This document shows positions 1 to 8,709 of a stretch of 64,000 nt of DNA, piece by piece. The notes beneath the pieces were generated by a model that was not told where the DNA came from, made no database searches, and saw nothing but the letters and a program-made list of their open reading frames with translations. This DNA comes from Sphingomonas sp. NBWT7 (GTDB taxonomy: Bacteria > Pseudomonadota > Alphaproteobacteria > Sphingomonadales > Sphingomonadaceae). Position numbers and translations under genes: made by a program. The first letter of the stretch is position 1; each line of letters begins with the position of its first letter. The stretch spans positions 1,201,501 to 1,265,500 of the forward strand of contig NZ_CP043639.1 in assembly GCF_014217605.1 (NCBI RefSeq), written 5' to 3'.

Positions 1-1405
1 CCTCGCGATCCTCGAGCGGATCCTTGGGCTGGACGACCGCGACGACTTCCTCGCCCATCTCGTCGTGCGGCGCGCCGATCACCGCGACGTCGGCGACCTT
101 GGGGTGCGTGATCAGCAAATTCTCGATCTCGGCGGGATAGATGTTCACTCCGCCCGAAATGATCATGAAGCTCTTGCGATCGGTGAGGTAGAGATACCCC
201 TCCTCGTCCATCCAGCCCACGTCGCCCAGCGTCGTCCAGCCCTTGGCGCTGGTGCTCTCCTTGGTTTTCTCGGGATCGTTGTGGTAGCTGAACGGCGCCG
301 CGCCGGTCGGGTTGAGATCGGTGACGGGCGCCTCGAAGAAGATCGCGCCCTCGGTGCGCGGCGGCACCTCGTTGCCGTCCTCGTCGCAGATGTGCGTGAT
401 CGTCGTCAGGTTACGCCCGACCGAGCCCTTGTGCGTCAGCCACTCGGACGACAGGATGTTGTGGAAGCCGTTGCCCTCAGTGCCGGCGTAATATTCGCCG
501 ATGATCGGCCCCCACCAGTCGATCATCTGCTCCTTAACCGGGATCGGGCACGGCGCGGCGGCGTGCCACACCGCCTGGAGCGACGAGACGTCGTACTTGC
601 GGCGCACCTCTTCGGGCAGCTTGAGCATGCGGATGAAGTGCGTCGGCACCCATTGCGCGTGCGTCACCTTGTACTTCTCGATGAACTCGAGCGCTTTCTC
701 GGCGTCAAACCGCTCCATCACCACCACCGTGCCGCCAAGCTGCTGCACCGCCATCGACCAGCGCAGCGGCGCGGCGTGGTACAGCGGCGCGGGCGACAGA
801 TACACCATGTCGGCGTTGAAGCCGTAGAGCCCCTGCCCGATCATCACCAGCGGCGAGACGTTCTCGCCATAGGGCTCCTCCGGCAGCGCGAAGCGCACGC
901 CCTTCGGCTTCCCCGTCGTACCCGACGAATAGAGCATGATCTGCCCCGGCGACGGATCGGCGATCGGCGTCTCCGGCTGCGCGGCGACCGCCTCCTCCCA
1001 GCTGTCGTATCCCTCGATTACCCCGTCGGCCATGAATCGGGCGAGGTCGCCGATCAGCGGCAGCAGCGCCTCGGCGCAGGCAGCAGTGCCCTTGCCCGCG
1101 ACGAACATGCGGCACTCGCCGTCGCGGATGATATATTCCGCCTCCGCGGGCATCAGCTTGGACGAGATGCAGGTAAGATAGACGCCCGCACGCTCCGCCG
1201 CCCAGGCGATTTCAAAGTAGCGCGCCGAATTGTCGAGCATCATCGCCATCGCGTCGCCGCGCTTCAGCCCGAGCGAGCGGATGAGATGCGCACCCTGGTT
1301 CGCGCGCGCGTCGAGCTGGGCATAGGAGACCGTCTCGCCCGATCCGCCCATGATGAAGGCGGGTTTGTCGGGCATGGCGGCGGCGTGCTTGTACGGGTGC
1401 GTCAT
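1..1405 (-). CDS. AMP-dependent acyl-CoA synthetase (C-terminus cut by window edge)
   Basis: Activates a carboxylic acid with ATP to an acyl-adenylate and transfers it to CoA. About 468 residues lie in the window, and the frame stays open to the left edge. The ATP/AMP loop YSSGTTGKPKG sits near residue 157, YAGTEG lies mid-protein, and the hinge motif GDVGWMDEEGYLYLTDR is followed by SGGVNIYPAEIE, all standard for the ANL superfamily. The ATG at 1405 has a GGAGA ribosome site five bases upstream on the coding strand. It follows a thiolase on the same strand after 64 bp, so the two are probably cotranscribed. The substrate (medium or long fatty acid, or a steroid or aromatic side chain) cannot be read from the sequence. 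Family assignment is firm; specificity is open. Confidence 0.93.
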   Translation of the reverse strand, partial: MTHPYKHAAAMPDKPAFIMGGSGETVSYAQLDARANQGAHLIRSLGLKRGDAMAMMLDNSARYFEIAWAAERAGVYLTCISSKLMPAEAEYIIRDGECRMFVAGKGTAACAEALLPLIGDLARFMADGVIEGYDSWEEAVAAQPETPIADPSPGQIMLYSSGTTGKPKGVRFALPEEPYGENVSPLVMIGQGLYGFNADMVYLSPAPLYHAAPLRWSMAVQQLGGTVVVMERFDAEKALEFIEKYKVTHAQWVPTHFIRMLKLPEEVRRKYDVSSLQAVWHAAAPCPIPVKEQMIDWWGPIIGEYYAGTEGNGFHNILSSEWLTHKGSVGRNLTTITHICDEDGNEVPPRTEGAIFFEAPVTDLNPTGAAPFSYHNDPEKTKESTSAKGWTTLGDVGWMDEEGYLYLTDRKSFMIISGGVNIYPAEIENLLITHPKVADVAVIGAPHDEMGEEVVAVVQPKDPLEDRE

Positions 1406-1469
1406 CAGTCTCTCCGCCGCGGCGGGCGCTGGCGGCCCGCTCGCAGTCTTTTGGTCTTCGTGGCGTCGA

Positions 1470-2729
1470 TCAGGCGGCGATACGCTCGACGATGATCGCC
1501 GGTGCCATGCCGCCAGCCGCGCACATGGTGACGAGTCCGTAGCGCTTCTCCTGGCGCTCGAGTTCGTCGACGATCGTGCCGATCAGGATCGAACCGGTCG
1601 CACCGATCGGGTGGCCAAGGGCGATCGAACCGCCGTTCACGTTCACCTTCTCGCGCGGCAGGTTGAGGTCACGGATGAACTTTTCCGAGACGACAGCGAA
1701 CGCCTCGTTGATCTCGAACAGGTCGATGTCCTCCACCGTCAGGCCGGCCTTCTCCAGCACCTTCTTGGCGGCCGGCACCGGCGCGTTGAGCATCAGCGTG
1801 GGATCGTCGCCGACGTTCGCCATCGCCACAATGCGCGCGCGCGGCTTCCAGCCCTGCTTCTCGGCATATTCCTTCGACGCCAGCAGCACCCCCGCCGCGC
1901 CGTCGACCACGCCCGACGAATTGCCGGCATGGTGGAAATGCTGAATGTCGAGATCGGGATACTTGCGATTGATCTGCTTGCGGAACGTGTCGCCCTCTTT
2001 GTTGTATGGCACGTCGGCCATCGCAGCGAACGACGGCTTGAGTGCGGCGAGACCTTCCGCCGTGGTCTGCGGGCGCGGGAACTCGTCGTGATCGAGCACG
2101 ACATTGCCCTCGTCGTCCGTCACCGGAACGAGCGACTTCTTGAAGCGGCCTTCCTGAATCGCGACGGCGGCCTTCTGCTGGCTCTCGAGCCCGGCACGGT
2201 CGAGCTCCTCGCGCGTGAAGCCTTCCTTGCTCGCGATCGCGTCGCCGCAGATGCCCTGGTGCGACTGGGGATGATTGATGTTCAGGCGCGCATTGCCCGA
2301 GCCCATGCCGAGCGGCGGCTTGCCGCTTTCCATGTCCTCCGCGCCCATCGCGGCAGTGAGGCTCATCATCTCGGTGCCGCCGGCGATGACGCAATCTTCC
2401 ATGCCGCTCATGATCTGTGCTGCGGCGAAGTTCACCGCCGTGATGCCGCCGCCGCAGAAGCGATCAAGCGTCGTGCCGCTGGCCTTGACGTCATAACCGG
2501 CGTCGAGCGCGGCCATGCGGCCCATGTCGCCGCCCTGCTTGCCGCGCTGAGTCGAGGTCGACCAGATAATGTCGTCGACTTCCTCGGTCTTGATGTTGTT
2601 GCGCTCTTTCAGCGCCTTGAGCACCGTCGCGGCGAGGTGCTGCGGATGCATGTGCGCCAGCGCGCCCTTGCCCTGCTTGCCGATCCCGCGCGGCGTGCGG
2701 ACGGCGTCGATGATGTAAGCGTCGGCCAT
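1470..2729 (-). CDS. Acetyl-CoA acetyltransferase / thiolase family protein
   Basis: Thiolase (419 aa) cleaving or condensing acyl-CoAs, probably the thiolytic step of a beta-oxidation-like pathway. It begins MADAYIIDAVRTPRG, typical of thiolases. The nucleophilic cysteine is C92 in DRFCGGG, where biosynthetic thiolases usually have VCGSG. The second half carries NEAFA, the histidine motif GHPIGATG, and CAAGG in place of the common CIGGG. The ATG at 2729 has GAAGGGG ten bases upstream; the longer open frame to 2972 has no such support and runs into the divergent regulator. It lies upstream of an acyl-CoA synthetase on the same strand and divergent from a TetR gene. A FadI/FadA-like degradative role is inferred from these neighbours. 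Confidence 0.9.
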   Translation of the reverse strand: MADAYIIDAVRTPRGIGKQGKGALAHMHPQHLAATVLKALKERNNIKTEEVDDIIWSTSTQRGKQGGDMGRMAALDAGYDVKASGTTLDRFCGGGITAVNFAAAQIMSGMEDCVIAGGTEMMSLTAAMGAEDMESGKPPLGMGSGNARLNINHPQSHQGICGDAIASKEGFTREELDRAGLESQQKAAVAIQEGRFKKSLVPVTDDEGNVVLDHDEFPRPQTTAEGLAALKPSFAAMADVPYNKEGDTFRKQINRKYPDLDIQHFHHAGNSSGVVDGAAGVLLASKEYAEKQGWKPRARIVAMANVGDDPTLMLNAPVPAAKKVLEKAGLTVEDIDLFEINEAFAVVSEKFIRDLNLPREKVNVNGGSIALGHPIGATGSILIGTIVDELERQEKRYGLVTMCAAGGMAPAIIVERIAA

Positions 2730-2792
2730 TGCTGAATAACCCCTTCGAAGATGCCAGCCGCGAACGATAGCTTTACCGACGCGGATTTCCGG

Positions 2793-2808
2793 CATAACCT
2801 TCGTTATG
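2793..2808. promoter_or_regulatory. Candidate TetR operator palindrome
   Basis: CATAAC-CTTC-GTTATG is a perfect 6+6 inverted repeat in the 97-bp gap between the divergent thiolase and TetR genes. TetR-family regulators usually bind such dyads next to their own gene, so autoregulation and control of the thiolase/ligase operon are plausible. No binding evidence exists beyond symmetry and position. Confidence 0.4.
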
Positions 2809-2826
2809 GTAGAGGGGATGTCAAGC

Positions 2827-3411
2827 GTGGAGCCTGCAGTTTCGGTACGGACGGTGCCCCAAACGCGAAGTCCGGACCTGACACCACGCGTCTGGCTGGA
2901 GGCTGGCCAGTCGCTGCTGCGTCGCGGCGGATTGCGCGCGCTGAAGCTTCGCCCGCTCGCCGAGGAGCTCAAGGTATCGACCGGCAGCTTCTACCATCAC
3001 TTCCGCGATTTCGACGATTACCAAGGCAAGCTTGCCGCCTATTTCGCCGAGGATCAGGTCAGCGACCTCATCGCCGCGCTGGAACGCGCGACGCCCGATC
3101 CCATCGGACGTATCCGGCTGCTCGGGCAGACGGTGCGGCGGCGCGGATCGTCGCGGATCGCGGTGGCGATGCGCGCCTGGGCCGAAAGCGACACGCGCGC
3201 ACGTGACGCGGTGCAGCGCCACGACGCGCTGATGCTCGATTTCCTCGCGCGAAGCCTGATGGCGACGGGCTTCTCGCGCGAGGAGGCGGAGGTACGCGCC
3301 TACGGCCTCATCACGCTGGGGCTGAGCAAGGTCCACGCGCCGCACCTCGACATGGTCAATCTGTTCGACGCGCTGCTCGACATCATGGTCGCGCGTCCGG
3401 CGTGCAAGTGA
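2827..3411 (+). CDS. TetR/AcrR family transcriptional regulator
   Basis: DNA-binding repressor or activator of about 194 aa. The N-terminal helix-turn-helix is visible: a leucine-rich helix (LKLRPLAEELKVSTGSFYHHF) with the TetR signature SxGSFYHHF, followed by an all-helical ligand-binding region. The GTG at 2827 is preferred because AGAGGGG lies nine bases upstream; ATGs at 2806 and 2818 are possible, but the first falls inside the CATAAC/GTTATG palindrome and the second has no spacing to the purine tract. It is divergent from the thiolase/acyl-CoA synthetase pair and lies 13 bp ahead of an MDR oxidoreductase on the same strand, so it likely controls one or both units. The ligand, perhaps an acyl-CoA, is inferred from context only. 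Confidence 0.85.
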   Translation: MEPAVSVRTVPQTRSPDLTPRVWLEAGQSLLRRGGLRALKLRPLAEELKVSTGSFYHHFRDFDDYQGKLAAYFAEDQVSDLIAALERATPDPIGRIRLLGQTVRRRGSSRIAVAMRAWAESDTRARDAVQRHDALMLDFLARSLMATGFSREEAEVRAYGLITLGLSKVHAPHLDMVNLFDALLDIMVARPACK

Positions 3412-3424
3412 GGGCGATCGTCGC

Positions 3425-4384
3425 ATGAAGGCCCTGGTTGTCTCCGCCCTGTCGCCCGATCTTTCCGGGACCGCGCTCGTCGACGTGCCCGAGCCGGTCG
3501 CCTCGCTCGGAAAGGTGCTGATCGCGGTCAAGGCCGCCGCACTCAACTTCCCCGACCTGCTGATGACCAAGGGCGAGTATCAGCTGAAGCCCCCGCTGCC
3601 CTTCTTCCCGGGCATGGAGATCGCCGGTGAGGTGATCGATGGCGACGGCTTTACTCCCGGCGAGGCGGTGGTCGCGGGCACGCGATTGGGCGGTTTCGCG
3701 GAGCGCGTCAGCGTCGACGCGAACGCCGTGCGGCGCAAGCCCGCGCATCTCTCGTTCGGCGAGGCGGCCGGGGTCGGCGCGGCCTATCTCACCGCCTATG
3801 TGGCGCTGGTACGGCTCGCCAAAGTCGAGGCGGACGAGTGGGTGCTGGTGCACGGCGCGACCGGCGGCGTCGGGCTCGCCGCGGTCGATCTGGCCAAGGG
3901 TCTCGGCGCGCGCGTGATCGCCACCTCACGCTCGGCGGAGAAGCTCAAGGTAATTGAGGCCGAATACGGCGTCGACGCCTGCCTGCCCGCCCCCGGCTTC
4001 CGCGATAGCGTGAAGGAGATTACCGGAGGCGGCGCGGACGTGATCTACGATCCCGTCGGCGGCGACGTGTTCGATGAATCGGTCCGTGCGATCGCGTTCG
4101 GCGGGCGGCTGTGCGTCGTCGGCTTCACCTCCGGCCGGATCGCCACCGTTTCTACCAACATGCCGCTGATCAAGGGCTTCTCGGTGATCGGCGTTCGCGC
4201 GGGCGAATACGGGCGGCAGTTCCCCGACAAGGGACGTGAGAACCAGCAGGCGATCTGGGACCTGGCGGCCGCGGGCAAGATCAGGCCGCGCGTCCACGCC
4301 GAATATACGCTCGACGACTGGCGATCGGCGTTCGACGCGATGGCGCGCAGCGACATGGTGGGCAAGATCGTCCTCGTTCCCTGA
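3425..4384 (+). CDS. NADPH:quinone oxidoreductase-like MDR protein
   Basis: Medium-chain dehydrogenase/reductase of 319 aa in the zinc-free quinone oxidoreductase group. The N-terminal GroES-like part contains ALNFPDLLMTKGEYQ and PFFPGMEIAG; the Rossmann half carries the nucleotide motif GATGGVGLAAVDLAK near residue 145, followed by VIATSRSAEK, a pattern often linked to NADPH. No structural zinc cysteine cluster is visible. It follows the TetR gene by 13 bp and is probably cotranscribed. In comparable loci such proteins act as enoyl or quinone reductases next to acyl-CoA enzymes; that role here is an inference. Confidence 0.88.
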   Translation: MKALVVSALSPDLSGTALVDVPEPVASLGKVLIAVKAAALNFPDLLMTKGEYQLKPPLPFFPGMEIAGEVIDGDGFTPGEAVVAGTRLGGFAERVSVDANAVRRKPAHLSFGEAAGVGAAYLTAYVALVRLAKVEADEWVLVHGATGGVGLAAVDLAKGLGARVIATSRSAEKLKVIEAEYGVDACLPAPGFRDSVKEITGGGADVIYDPVGGDVFDESVRAIAFGGRLCVVGFTSGRIATVSTNMPLIKGFSVIGVRAGEYGRQFPDKGRENQQAIWDLAAAGKIRPRVHAEYTLDDWRSAFDAMARSDMVGKIVLVP

Positions 4385-4405
4385 CGCGAGCGCGCCGAGA
4401 GCCGC

Positions 4406-4423
4406 TTGCCGAAGGCGCGGCAA
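4406..4423. promoter_or_regulatory. Inverted repeat upstream of the GMC oxidoreductase gene
   Basis: TTGCCG-AAGGCG-CGGCAA is a perfect 6-bp dyad 61 bp before the start of the GMC gene. It could be an operator or a small hairpin; nothing else distinguishes the two. Confidence 0.25.
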
Positions 4424-4484
4424 CGCCGCAATATCACCGCGAATGCGCCGGGCGACACGGCGCCAGCACGATTTGGAGAGCAGC

Positions 4485-6101
4485 ATGGCCGGGTTCGATT
4501 ACGTCATCATCGGCGGAGGTTCGGCAGGGTGCACGCTCGCCGCGCGCCTCAGCGAGGATCCCGCGGTCAGCGTGTGCCTGCTCGAGGCGGGCGGCGCCAA
4601 CAAGGAGATGCTGGTGCGCATGCCCGCCGGCGTCGGCAGCCTGATCAAGGCCAAAGGCAAGCACAATTGGGGGTTCTGGACGCAGCCCGAGCCGCACCTC
4701 GACAACCGTCGCTTGTGGTGGCCGCGCGGGCGCGGACTCGGTGGCTCTTCGTCGATCAACGGCATGGTTTACACCCGTGGGCATCCGCAGGATTTCGACG
4801 AGTGGCGCCAGCTGGGACTCAGCGGCTGGTCGTGGGACGACGTGCTGCCCTATTTCCGCAGGCTCGAAGGCCACCACCGCGCCGATCCGCTGCACGGTGC
4901 CGAGGGGCCGCTGACGATTTCCGGTGGGGAGAGCGACAGCCCGTTCCACGACGCGCTGATCGAGGCCGGGCGGCAGGCGGGCTATCCGGTGACGGAAAAT
5001 TTCAACGGCGCCAGCCAGGAAGGCTTCGGCCGCTACGACCTGACGATTGCCAACGGCCAGCGCTGGTCGACCGCGGCGGCCTATCTGCGCCCGGTCGAGC
5101 ATCGCGCGAACCTCACAGTCATCACCGATGCGCGCACGATGCGGATCGTGGTGAGCGGCGGGCGCGCTGCGGCCGTCGACTATATCAGGAACAATCGGAT
5201 CGAGCGCGTCGAGGTCGACGGCGAGGCGCTGCTGTGCGCGGGCGCGGTGCAGAGCCCGCATATTCTCCAGCTGTCGGGCATCGGCGCCGCGGCGGCGCTG
5301 AAGGAAGCCGGCGTCCAGCCGGTGCACGACCTTCCCGGTGTCGGCGAGAACCTGCAGGACCATCTCGACATCATCATGAGCTGGCACAGCCGCGGGCTGA
5401 TGACGGCCTTCTCCTCGACCAAGGGCCTGCGCCAGCTGCGCGTCGGGATCGAATATCTGACGCGCGGCACCGGGCTCGGGCGGCAGCAGTTCCTCGAATC
5501 GGGCGCGTTCATCAGCTCGCGCGAGGGGCTGTCGCGTCCTGACGTGCAGATCCACGGCGTCCTCGCGATCATGAAGGATCACGGCAAGACGCGCGTCGCC
5601 GCCGACGGCTTCTCGCTCCATCTGTGTCAGCTGCGCCCGGAGAGCCGCGGCCGTATCGCGCTTGGCTCCGCCGATCCCACCGCCGATCCGCTGATCTACG
5701 CCAATTACCTCGCGAGCGAAGTCGACCGACGCGTGATGCGCGACTGCGTCCACATCGGCCGCGAAGTCGCCTACCAGGCGGCGCTCGATCCGTATCGCGG
5801 CGACGAAATCGCGCCGGGCCGCGCGGTGCAGAGCGATGCCGAGATCGACGCCTGGGTCCGCGCCAATGCCGAGACGATCTACCACCCCGTCGGTACGTGC
5901 AAGATGGGCGCCGACGGCGACACGATGGCGGTGGTCGACGAGCGGCTGCGCGTGCGCGGGATCGCTGGCCTACGCGTCGTCGACGCCTCGGTGATGCCGA
6001 CGCTGGTCGGGTCGAACACCAACGCGCCGACGATCATGATTGCGGAGAAGGCGGCCGACCTGATTCGCGGCACCGCGCCGGCGACGGCGCTGGCGGCGTA
6101 G
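4485..6101 (+). CDS. GMC-family FAD-dependent oxidoreductase (alcohol/choline dehydrogenase-like)
   Basis: FAD flavoprotein of 538 aa that oxidises an alcohol to an aldehyde or ketone. It has the N-terminal FAD dinucleotide fold ([11 protein letters not shown], residues 6-16), the GMC signature [17 protein letters not shown], the [16 protein letters not shown] segment, and the C-terminal active-site motif [10 protein letters not shown] followed by [15 protein letters not shown]. The ATG at 4485 has GGAGAG four bases upstream; the longer frame beginning at 4236 overlaps the previous gene and lacks family homology at its start. No signal peptide is seen, so it is probably cytoplasmic. The neighbouring thiolase, acyl-CoA synthetase and MDR genes suggest a role in alcohol or terpenoid catabolism. 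The substrate is unknown. Confidence 0.93.
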   Translation: MAGFDYVIIGGGSAGCTLAARLSEDPAVSVCLLEAGGANKEMLVRMPAGVGSLIKAKGKHNWGFWTQPEPHLDNRRLWWPRGRGLGGSSSINGMVYTRGHPQDFDEWRQLGLSGWSWDDVLPYFRRLEGHHRADPLHGAEGPLTISGGESDSPFHDALIEAGRQAGYPVTENFNGASQEGFGRYDLTIANGQRWSTAAAYLRPVEHRANLTVITDARTMRIVVSGGRAAAVDYIRNNRIERVEVDGEALLCAGAVQSPHILQLSGIGAAAALKEAGVQPVHDLPGVGENLQDHLDIIMSWHSRGLMTAFSSTKGLRQLRVGIEYLTRGTGLGRQQFLESGAFISSREGLSRPDVQIHGVLAIMKDHGKTRVAADGFSLHLCQLRPESRGRIALGSADPTADPLIYANYLASEVDRRVMRDCVHIGREVAYQAALDPYRGDEIAPGRAVQSDAEIDAWVRANAETIYHPVGTCKMGADGDTMAVVDERLRVRGIAGLRVVDASVMPTLVGSNTNAPTIMIAEKAADLIRGTAPATALAA

Positions 6102-6112
6102 GGACGGCCAGC

Positions 6113-6135
6113 GGCGCGGCCCGCGCGGCCGCGCC
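6113..6135. terminator. GC-rich hairpin between convergent genes
   Basis: GGCGCGGCC-CGCGC-GGCCGCGCC forms a perfect 9-bp stem in the 39-bp gap between the GMC gene and the convergent histidine kinase. There is no T tract on either side, so it is at best a bidirectional factor-assisted terminator. Confidence 0.45.
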
Positions 6136-6140
6136 GTCGC

Positions 6141-8627
6141 TCAGCCTGCCGGGTCGAGGATCGCGCGCAACCGATCGCTGACCGCGCCGCTCGGATACGG
6201 CTTCTGCAACACCTGATCCTCGGGCACGTGCGCCAGCGCGGCGAGATCGGCGTAGCCCGTCACGAAGATAACCGGCAGCGCGGGATAGCGGCGGCGCGCC
6301 TGCTCGGCAAACTGCGCGCCGTTCATCCCCGGCATCGCGAAATCGGCGACGACTGCCGCGATCGGCTCGGCCGCGAGCGTCTCGAGCGCGGCGGGCCCGT
6401 CCGCCGCCTCGATCACCCGGCACCCCGCCTCGCGCAGCTCGTCCGCAGTAACGCCGCGCACCCCGTCGTCGTCGTCGAGTACCAGGATCGTGCGCCCCGC
6501 GATCGATCCGCTGCGCGGCGATGCCGCAGGCGCCTGGTCGCGCGCACCGGCCAGCACTTCGGCACGCGGCAAATACACGCTGACGATCGTTCCCTCGCCG
6601 GGCGTCGTATCGATCCGCACGCCCCCGCCCGATTGCTTGGCGAAGCCGTAGACCTGCGCGAGGCCAAGCCCCGATCCCTTGCCGACCTCCTTGGTGGTGA
6701 AGAAAGGCTCGAACACCTTGTTACGGATCTCCTCGGTCATCCCGCTGCCGGTGTCGATCACCGACACCGCGACATAGTCGCCGGCTGCTGGTTCCTCCGA
6801 TCGCTCGGGATCGCCCAGCGTCACGTTGCGGGTCGTGACGCGCAGCGTGCCACCGCCCTCCATCGCGTCGCGCGCGTTGATCGCGAGATTGAGGATGATG
6901 AGCTCGATCTGCGTCGGATCGACCAGCGCCGGCCACACGTCGTAGCCGAGCTCGGTCTCCACCGCGACCGCCCCGCCCAGCGTGCTCTGCAACAGGTCGC
7001 GCATGTTGGCGACAATCTCGTTGAGCGACACGGCACGCGCTTCGAGCCGCTGCCGACGCGAAAAGGCGAGCAGCTGCCCGGTCAGCCGCGCGCCGCGCTC
7101 CGCCGCAGCGCGCACGTGCTCGAGCCGCTGGCGCGTCTTGTCGTCGATCCCGGCGCGATCGACCGTTCGTTCGATCAGGGCAAGATTGCCGAGCACCACC
7201 GTCAGCAGATTGTTGAAATCGTGCGCCACCCCCGACGTCAGCTGGCCGACCGCTTCCAGCCGCTGCATCTGCGCCAGCGTTGCCTCCACCCGCTCGCGCT
7301 CGCTGATCTGCTCGGTCAGCTCGGCGGTACGCTCGGCGACGCGCCGCTCCAGCGCCTCGCCTGCAGCGTGCGCATCGGTCACGTCGACGCCGCACCCGAC
7401 GAAGCCCTCGAAATTCGCGCCCCAGCGTCGCGGCCGCCCCTCAACGTGAAACCAGCGGACGTTGCCATCGGCGTCGCACAGGCGGACATCGCGCGAAAAG
7501 CTGCGCGCCTCGGATAGCCGCCGCCGGCCGAACTCGGCAAAAGCCATCACGTCGTCGGGATGAACGACGCGGCGCCACCCACCCGCCAGCATCGTCTCCG
7601 GCGCCTGCCCCAGCAATGTCTCGAACCCGCGGCTGGCGAACAGGAGGCGCCCTTCGGCATCGTTGATCCAAACCAGCGCGGGCAGGCTGTCGGCAAGCGT
7701 GCGGAAGCGCTCCTCGCTCTCGCGCAGCTCGTCGGCCTGGCGCTTGCGATCGGTGACGTCGGTGCCCTCGACGAAGATCGCGGTGATCGCGCCGTTCACG
7801 TCGCGCACCGGCTGGTAGATGAAGTCGACGAAATGCTGTTCGTCAGGCGCATGGTCGCCGCGCCACAGCCGCACGGAGACGTTCTCGCCGCGATAGGCCT
7901 CGCCGCTTGCCACCACGGTATCGAGCAGGGTCATGAAATTCTGCGAAACGAGTTCGGGCAGCGCCTCCGGCACGGTAAGCCCGATCAGGTCGCGGCCGCC
8001 GACCAGCTGCTGGAACGAGGCATTGACCAGTTCGAAGACGTGCCCCGGCTGGCGCAGAACGGCCATGAAGCTCGGCGCCTGATCGAACATCTCTGCGAGC
8101 CGCGCGCGCTCCTCCGCCAGCTGGCGAGCGGCCCGCACGCGTGTCGTCGTCTCGGCGACGATGCACAGCACCCCGCCGACCGTGCCGTCCGCCGTTCGCA
8201 CCGGCGAATAGGAGATGTCGAAATACACTTCCTCGCCGTAGCCGGCACGCTCGATGTAGAAGGGCCGGTCCTTCGCGCTGTACGTTTCGCCCGTTTCCCG
8301 CACGTGCCGCAGCAGCGGCTCCAGATCGTCCCATAATTCGGACCACGATTCGCGCGCCGGCCGACCGAGCGCCGCGGGATGCTTGCTGCCGATCGTCGGG
8401 GCATAGGCATCGTTGTACAGCGCGACCTGCTCGTCGCCCCAGAACAGCACGATCTCCGCACTCGCCGGCAGCAGCAGGCTAACCGCGCTTAGCAGCGCCT
8501 CGGACCATCCATCCGGCGGGCCGAGCGGCGACGTCGACCAATCGTACGACATGATCCGGTTGCCCATGTCGCCGCCGCCGGCAAACAAAGCGGCCAGCCG
8601 GCCGTTGTCGGGTTGCGGATCAACCAT
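6141..8627 (-). CDS. Hybrid PAS-domain sensor histidine kinase with receiver domain
   Basis: An 828-residue multi-domain signalling kinase. Three PAS/PAC-type sensor blocks lie at about residues 45-165, 175-295 and 305-425, a short coiled coil ([15 protein letters not shown]) follows, then HisKA with the phospho-acceptor H469 in [10 protein letters not shown], a HATPase domain with [10 protein letters not shown] and [11 protein letters not shown], and a C-terminal receiver with VLDDDDG, acceptor D762 in [12 protein letters not shown], and K809 in KPYP. No transmembrane segment or signal peptide is visible, so it is predicted to sense an intracellular cue (redox, light or a ligand) through PAS. 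The HDFNNLL form of the H-box is typical of HWE-like/NtrB-like hybrid kinases in alphaproteobacteria. There is no separate response regulator next to it. It is convergent with the GMC gene and divergent from nadE. Confidence 0.93.
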   Translation of the reverse strand: MVDPQPDNGRLAALFAGGGDMGNRIMSYDWSTSPLGPPDGWSEALLSAVSLLLPASAEIVLFWGDEQVALYNDAYAPTIGSKHPAALGRPARESWSELWDDLEPLLRHVRETGETYSAKDRPFYIERAGYGEEVYFDISYSPVRTADGTVGGVLCIVAETTTRVRAARQLAEERARLAEMFDQAPSFMAVLRQPGHVFELVNASFQQLVGGRDLIGLTVPEALPELVSQNFMTLLDTVVASGEAYRGENVSVRLWRGDHAPDEQHFVDFIYQPVRDVNGAITAIFVEGTDVTDRKRQADELRESEERFRTLADSLPALVWINDAEGRLLFASRGFETLLGQAPETMLAGGWRRVVHPDDVMAFAEFGRRRLSEARSFSRDVRLCDADGNVRWFHVEGRPRRWGANFEGFVGCGVDVTDAHAAGEALERRVAERTAELTEQISERERVEATLAQMQRLEAVGQLTSGVAHDFNNLLTVVLGNLALIERTVDRAGIDDKTRQRLEHVRAAAERGARLTGQLLAFSRRQRLEARAVSLNEIVANMRDLLQSTLGGAVAVETELGYDVWPALVDPTQIELIILNLAINARDAMEGGGTLRVTTRNVTLGDPERSEEPAAGDYVAVSVIDTGSGMTEEIRNKVFEPFFTTKEVGKGSGLGLAQVYGFAKQSGGGVRIDTTPGEGTIVSVYLPRAEVLAGARDQAPAASPRSGSIAGRTILVLDDDDGVRGVTADELREAGCRVIEAADGPAALETLAAEPIAAVVADFAMPGMNGAQFAEQARRRYPALPVIFVTGYADLAALAHVPEDQVLQKPYPSGAVSDRLRAILDPAG

Positions 8628-8633
8628 TTCGCG

Positions 8634-8662
8634 TTGCGTAAACCACTAACGGGGTGGCGCAA
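8634..8662. promoter_or_regulatory. Imperfect inverted repeat in the kinase/nadE divergent gap
   Basis: TTGCG-(TAAA)-CCAC on the left pairs with GTGG-CGCAA on the right around a 7-base loop, directly upstream of the kinase start. A regulator site or leader hairpin is possible. The support is symmetry and position only. Confidence 0.25.
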
Positions 8663-8709
8663 GGCCGGATCGTTGGCGTGAAGATGAAACAGGAGCTAAC
8701 ACGCACGCC

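Noticed and set aside
1350..2735. A 461-codon plus-strand frame over the acyl-CoA synthetase start and the thiolase
   Set aside because: Antisense to two genes with definite active-site motifs; histidine/arginine-rich shadow product.
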